A stretch of 7,578 nt of DNA. It comes from CAIYZT01 sp052387855 (lineage in GTDB: Bacteria > Pseudomonadota > Alphaproteobacteria > Rhodobacterales > Rhodobacteraceae). Each line of letters opens with the position of its first letter. Within the stretch, counting starts at the first letter, position 1. The position numbers and the translations under genes were made by a program. Shown here in pieces: positions 4,847 through 7,578 of this stretch. The DNA lies in assembly GCA_052387855.1 (NCBI GenBank), contig JBQTIT010000085.1, positions 1 to 7,578 on the forward strand, in the 5' to 3' direction. Below the pieces are notes generated by a model. The model saw only the letters and a program-made list of their open reading frames with translations. It was not told the DNA's origin and ran no database searches.

Positions 4847-7423
4847 ATGACCGAAGATCCGCGCACCATCCATCTGGGGGACTATCAGCCCTATCCTTTC
4901 GTCTTGGACAGCGTCCATCTCACCTTTTCCCTCGCGCCCGGCGCGACGCGGGTGCAGGCGGTGCTGCGCCTTGCGCCCAATCCCGCACGGCCCGGGCGTC
5001 ACAACCTCTTTCTGCACGGCGAAAACCTGCGCCTGATCGCCTGCGCGCTGGACGGCACCGCAGTGCAGCCCCGGCTTGATGGCGCGGGGATGACCATCCC
5101 GGCCGAAGCTTTGCCCGCCGGCGGCTTCACCCTGACCACCGAGGTCGAGATCGCGCCGGAGGCCAACACCGCGCTTGAGGGTCTCTACACCTCGGGCGGC
5201 CTTTACTGCACCCAGTGCGAGGCCGAGGGGTTTCGCAAGATCACCTACTACCCCGACCGCCCCGACGTGATGTCGCTCTTCAAGGTGCGCATCCAGTCGG
5301 ACCTGCCGGTGCTTCTGTCCAACGGCAACCCCGTGGCCTCGGGCCCGGGCTGGGCCGAATGGGACGATCCCTGGCCCAAGCCGGCCTATCTCTTTGCGCT
5401 GGTGGCCGGCGATCTGGTGGCCGTTCGCGACCGCTTCGTCACCGCCTCGGGCCGCGCGGTCGATCTGGCGATCTGGGTCCGCCCGGGGGATCAGGGCCGC
5501 TGCGCCTATGCGATGGACAGCCTGATCCGGTCGATGCGCTGGGATGAAGAGGTCTACGGGCGCGAATACGATCTGGACGTCTTCAACATCGTGGCGGTCG
5601 ACGATTTCAACATGGGCGCGATGGAGAACAAGGGCCTCAACATCTTCAACTCCAAGCTGGTTCTGGCCAGCCCCGAAACCGCCACCGACAGCGATTACAA
5701 CCGCATCGAGGGCGTGATCGCCCACGAATATTTCCACAACTGGACCGGCAACCGCATCACCTGCCGCGACTGGTTCCAGCTTTGCCTGAAAGAGGGGCTG
5801 ACGGTGTTCCGCGACCAAGAGTTCACCGGCGACATGCGCAGCCACGCGGTCAAGCGGATCGAGGACGTGCTGACCCTGCGCGCGCGCCAGTTCCGCGAGG
5901 ATGCCGGCCCGCTCGCCCATCCGCCGCGCCCGGACAGCTTTGTCGAGATCAACAACTTCTACACCGCCACCGTCTACGAAAAGGGCGCCGAGGTGATCGG
6001 CATGCTCAAGCGGCTGGTCGGTGACGAGGGCTATGCCAAGGCGCTCGATCTCTATTTCGACCGTCACGACGGCGACGCTGCCACGATCGAGGATTGGCTG
6101 GCCGTGTTCCAGGACGCCACCGGCCGCGATCTGTCCCAGTTCAAGCGCTGGTACACCGAGGCCGGCACGCCGCGCCTTGGCGTGCACGAGGAATGGCAGC
6201 CCAAGGGGCAGGGGGGCGATTATGTGCTGACCCTGACCCAGACCAATCCGCCCACCCCCGGCCAGCCCCAGAAGGGCGCCAAGGTGATCCCCGTGGCCGT
6301 GGGTCTGTTGAACCCCAACGGCGACGAGGTGGTGCCGACGCGGGTGCTGGAACTGACCGAGACGCGCCAGAGATTTCGCTTCGAAGGGCTCGCGAGCCGG
6401 CCCATCCCGTCAATCCTGCGCGGCTTTTCGGCGCCGGTGATCCTTGACCGCCAGCCCGGCGCCGCCGAACGCGCCTTTCTGATGGCCCACGACACCGACC
6501 CCTTCAACCGCTTCGAGGCCGGCCGCGCGCTTTCAAAGGAGGTGCTGGCGCGCATGGTGACCGAAGACGTGGCGCCGGCGCCCGAGTTTCGGGCCGCGGG
6601 GGTGCGCCCCACGCTGGACGAGGGGCTTGACCGCGCCTTTCGCGCCCTCGCGCTGGGCCTGCCGGGCGAGGATGATCTGGCCGCCAGCCTGCACGAGGCC
6701 GGCCATGTTCCCGACCCCGGGCGCATCCACCAGGCGCGGCGGGCGCTTGGCCTAGCGGTGGCGCGCGCGCTGGGCGAGGGGCGGCTGCGCGACATGCTGG
6801 CGGCGCTGGATGACCATGGCGGCTTTTCCCCCGATGCGGCGGCGGCGGGCCGCCGTGCCCTGCGCGGCGCGGTGCTGGGGTACCTGACGCGGCTCGACGG
6901 CGGCGCGGCGGCCGAGGCGGTCTTTGCCTCGGCCAGCACCATGACCGACAGCCTGGCCGCGCTCGGCTGCCTGCTGGCCGAGGGGCGCGGACAGGCCGAG
7001 CTTGCCGCGTTCGAGGCGCGCTGGCGTGCCGACCGGCTGGTGATGGACAAATGGTTCGGCATCCAGATCCTTCTGGCCGCGCCGGACGCGCTGGTTCCCC
7101 TGGCCCGGCGGCTGACGGCGCGCTCCGATTTCGACTGGAAGAACCCCAACCGCTTCCGCTCGGTTCTGGGTGCCTTTGCCGCCAACCATGCCGGCTTTCA
7201 CCGCGCGGATGGGTCGGGCTACGACTTTGTCGCCGATTGGCTGATCCGCCTTGACCCGCTGAACCCGCAGACAGCCGCCCGCCTTTCGACCGGCTTCGAG
7301 ACCTGGACCCGCTATGACGCCGACCGTCAGGCCGGCGCCCGCGCGGCCCTGGGCCGCATCCTGAAGGCACCGGGCCTTAGCCGTGATCTGTCGGAAATGG
7401 TCGGGCGGATGCTGAACCGTTAA
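4847..7423 (+). CDS. Aminopeptidase N, M1 family zinc metallopeptidase, 858 aa
   Basis: This cytosolic enzyme removes N-terminal residues from peptides in the last steps of protein turnover. Length and layout match E. coli PepN (870 aa): an N-terminal beta domain, a thermolysin-like catalytic domain (about 190-435), an Ig-like domain (about 440-545, DUF3458) and a long helical C-terminal domain. The substrate-recognition segment is QCEAEGFR (123-130). GAMEN is at 257-261 with Glu260 binding the free amino group. Zinc ligands are HEYFH (His293, His297) and Glu316, spaced HExxH-x18-E. The general base is Glu294, and the transition-state tyrosine is Tyr377 in TVYEKGAEV. All are intact and keep a constant offset of four from the E. 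coli numbering as I recall it. The start ATG at 4847 has GGGAG (4836-4840) six bases upstream. An in-frame TTG at 4697 would add 50 low-complexity residues and is not used. No signal peptide is visible. The gene seems to be transcribed alone. Confidence 0.97.
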   Translation: MTEDPRTIHLGDYQPYPFVLDSVHLTFSLAPGATRVQAVLRLAPNPARPGRHNLFLHGENLRLIACALDGTAVQPRLDGAGMTIPAEALPAGGFTLTTEVEIAPEANTALEGLYTSGGLYCTQCEAEGFRKITYYPDRPDVMSLFKVRIQSDLPVLLSNGNPVASGPGWAEWDDPWPKPAYLFALVAGDLVAVRDRFVTASGRAVDLAIWVRPGDQGRCAYAMDSLIRSMRWDEEVYGREYDLDVFNIVAVDDFNMGAMENKGLNIFNSKLVLASPETATDSDYNRIEGVIAHEYFHNWTGNRITCRDWFQLCLKEGLTVFRDQEFTGDMRSHAVKRIEDVLTLRARQFREDAGPLAHPPRPDSFVEINNFYTATVYEKGAEVIGMLKRLVGDEGYAKALDLYFDRHDGDAATIEDWLAVFQDATGRDLSQFKRWYTEAGTPRLGVHEEWQPKGQGGDYVLTLTQTNPPTPGQPQKGAKVIPVAVGLLNPNGDEVVPTRVLELTETRQRFRFEGLASRPIPSILRGFSAPVILDRQPGAAERAFLMAHDTDPFNRFEAGRALSKEVLARMVTEDVAPAPEFRAAGVRPTLDEGLDRAFRALALGLPGEDDLAASLHEAGHVPDPGRIHQARRALGLAVARALGEGRLRDMLAALDDHGGFSPDAAAAGRRALRGAVLGYLTRLDGGAAAEAVFASASTMTDSLAALGCLLAEGRGQAELAAFEARWRADRLVMDKWFGIQILLAAPDALVPLARRLTARSDFDWKNPNRFRSVLGAFAANHAGFHRADGSGYDFVADWLIRLDPLNPQTAARLSTGFETWTRYDADRQAGARAALGRILKAPGLSRDLSEMVGRMLNR

Positions 7424-7578
7424 CGTGCTTCAGGGGCCATCAGGACCGGACAACGCGTTCGGACGCAGCGAGCGACAGCGACGCCCGCGCCCGCCAAGCC
7501 TTGACCGCCTTGGCAAAACGCCGCCCCCAACCCCCCCGCCCCGGACTTGATCCGGGGCCCCGGGTCAGGCCCGGGGCG
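7424..7578. other. Non-coding 3' flank of pepN
   Basis: There is no recognisable gene between the pepN stop and the window edge. The first 110 bp show no strong terminator hairpin with a T tract. The last 45 bp are palindromic element copy C. A minus-strand frame is open from the window edge to a stop at 7440-7442 but resembles no protein I know. Confidence 0.5.
7534..7578. repeat. Palindromic element copy C, cut by the window edge
   Basis: This is the same double-hairpin design as copies A and B, more than 7 kb away and next to a different gene. Hairpin 1 (7539-7557) has stem CCCCGGA/TCCGGGG with loop CTTGA. Hairpin 2 (7558-7576) has stem CCCCGGG/CCCGGGG with loop TCAGG. The left outer-stem arm CCCCG is at 7534-7538, and its partner begins at 7577 before the window ends. 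Compared with A, the stem base pairs next to the loops are exchanged while both loops are identical. Confidence 0.75.

Noticed and set aside
4811..6187. A 458-codon open frame on the minus strand opposite pepN
   Set aside because: It is the antisense shadow of a confident M1 peptidase gene and has no recognisable motif.
7440..7578. Minus-strand open frame entering from the right edge
   Set aside because: It runs through the palindromic element, has no start in the window and gives a Gly/Arg/Ala-rich sequence without a motif. It could only be judged with more sequence.

Overview
The window is GC-rich DNA (roughly two thirds G+C) with strongly G/C-ending codons. It looks like chromosomal DNA of an alphaproteobacterium, most likely of the Rhodobacterales (Rhodobacter/Paracoccus relatives). 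That assignment rests on protein style, codon use and the type of intergenic palindromes. It is inference, because no rRNA or marker gene is present.

Layout from left to right. Positions 1-459 are non-coding and hold about 2.3 copies of a degenerate 186-200 bp tandem module. Two of the copies carry an elaborate GC-rich palindrome that can fold as a three-way junction. A small J-domain protein gene with a Cys/His cluster (460-1095, minus) is divergent from a BolA-family gene (1168-1419, plus) across 72 bp. bolA converges with the malate synthase G gene glcB (1436-3583, minus). Only 16 bp separate their stop codons, and a perfect hairpin covers the junction.

glcB is divergent from a two-gene operon (3715-4535, plus) made of an ArsR-type repressor and an SRPBCC/AHSA1-type ligand-binding protein, which overlap by ATGA. 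The promoter of this operon appears to give a leaderless mRNA, and an inverted repeat centred on the repressor's start codon looks like its operator. A 311 bp non-coding stretch with several stable hairpins follows. Then comes pepN (4847-7423, plus), a complete M1-family aminopeptidase N with all catalytic residues. The right end (7424-7578) is non-coding and carries a third copy of the palindrome, cut by the window edge.

Functionally these are mostly housekeeping and metabolic genes: glyoxylate use (GlcB), peptide degradation (PepN), iron-sulfur or redox handling (BolA) and an Hsp70 co-chaperone. One small regulatory pair has an unknown ligand. I see no defence system, phage, insertion sequence, CRISPR array, tRNA or rRNA. 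The most unusual signals are the palindrome family, whose stem bases covary while the loops stay nearly constant, and the operator-like repeat over the start of the ArsR-type gene.
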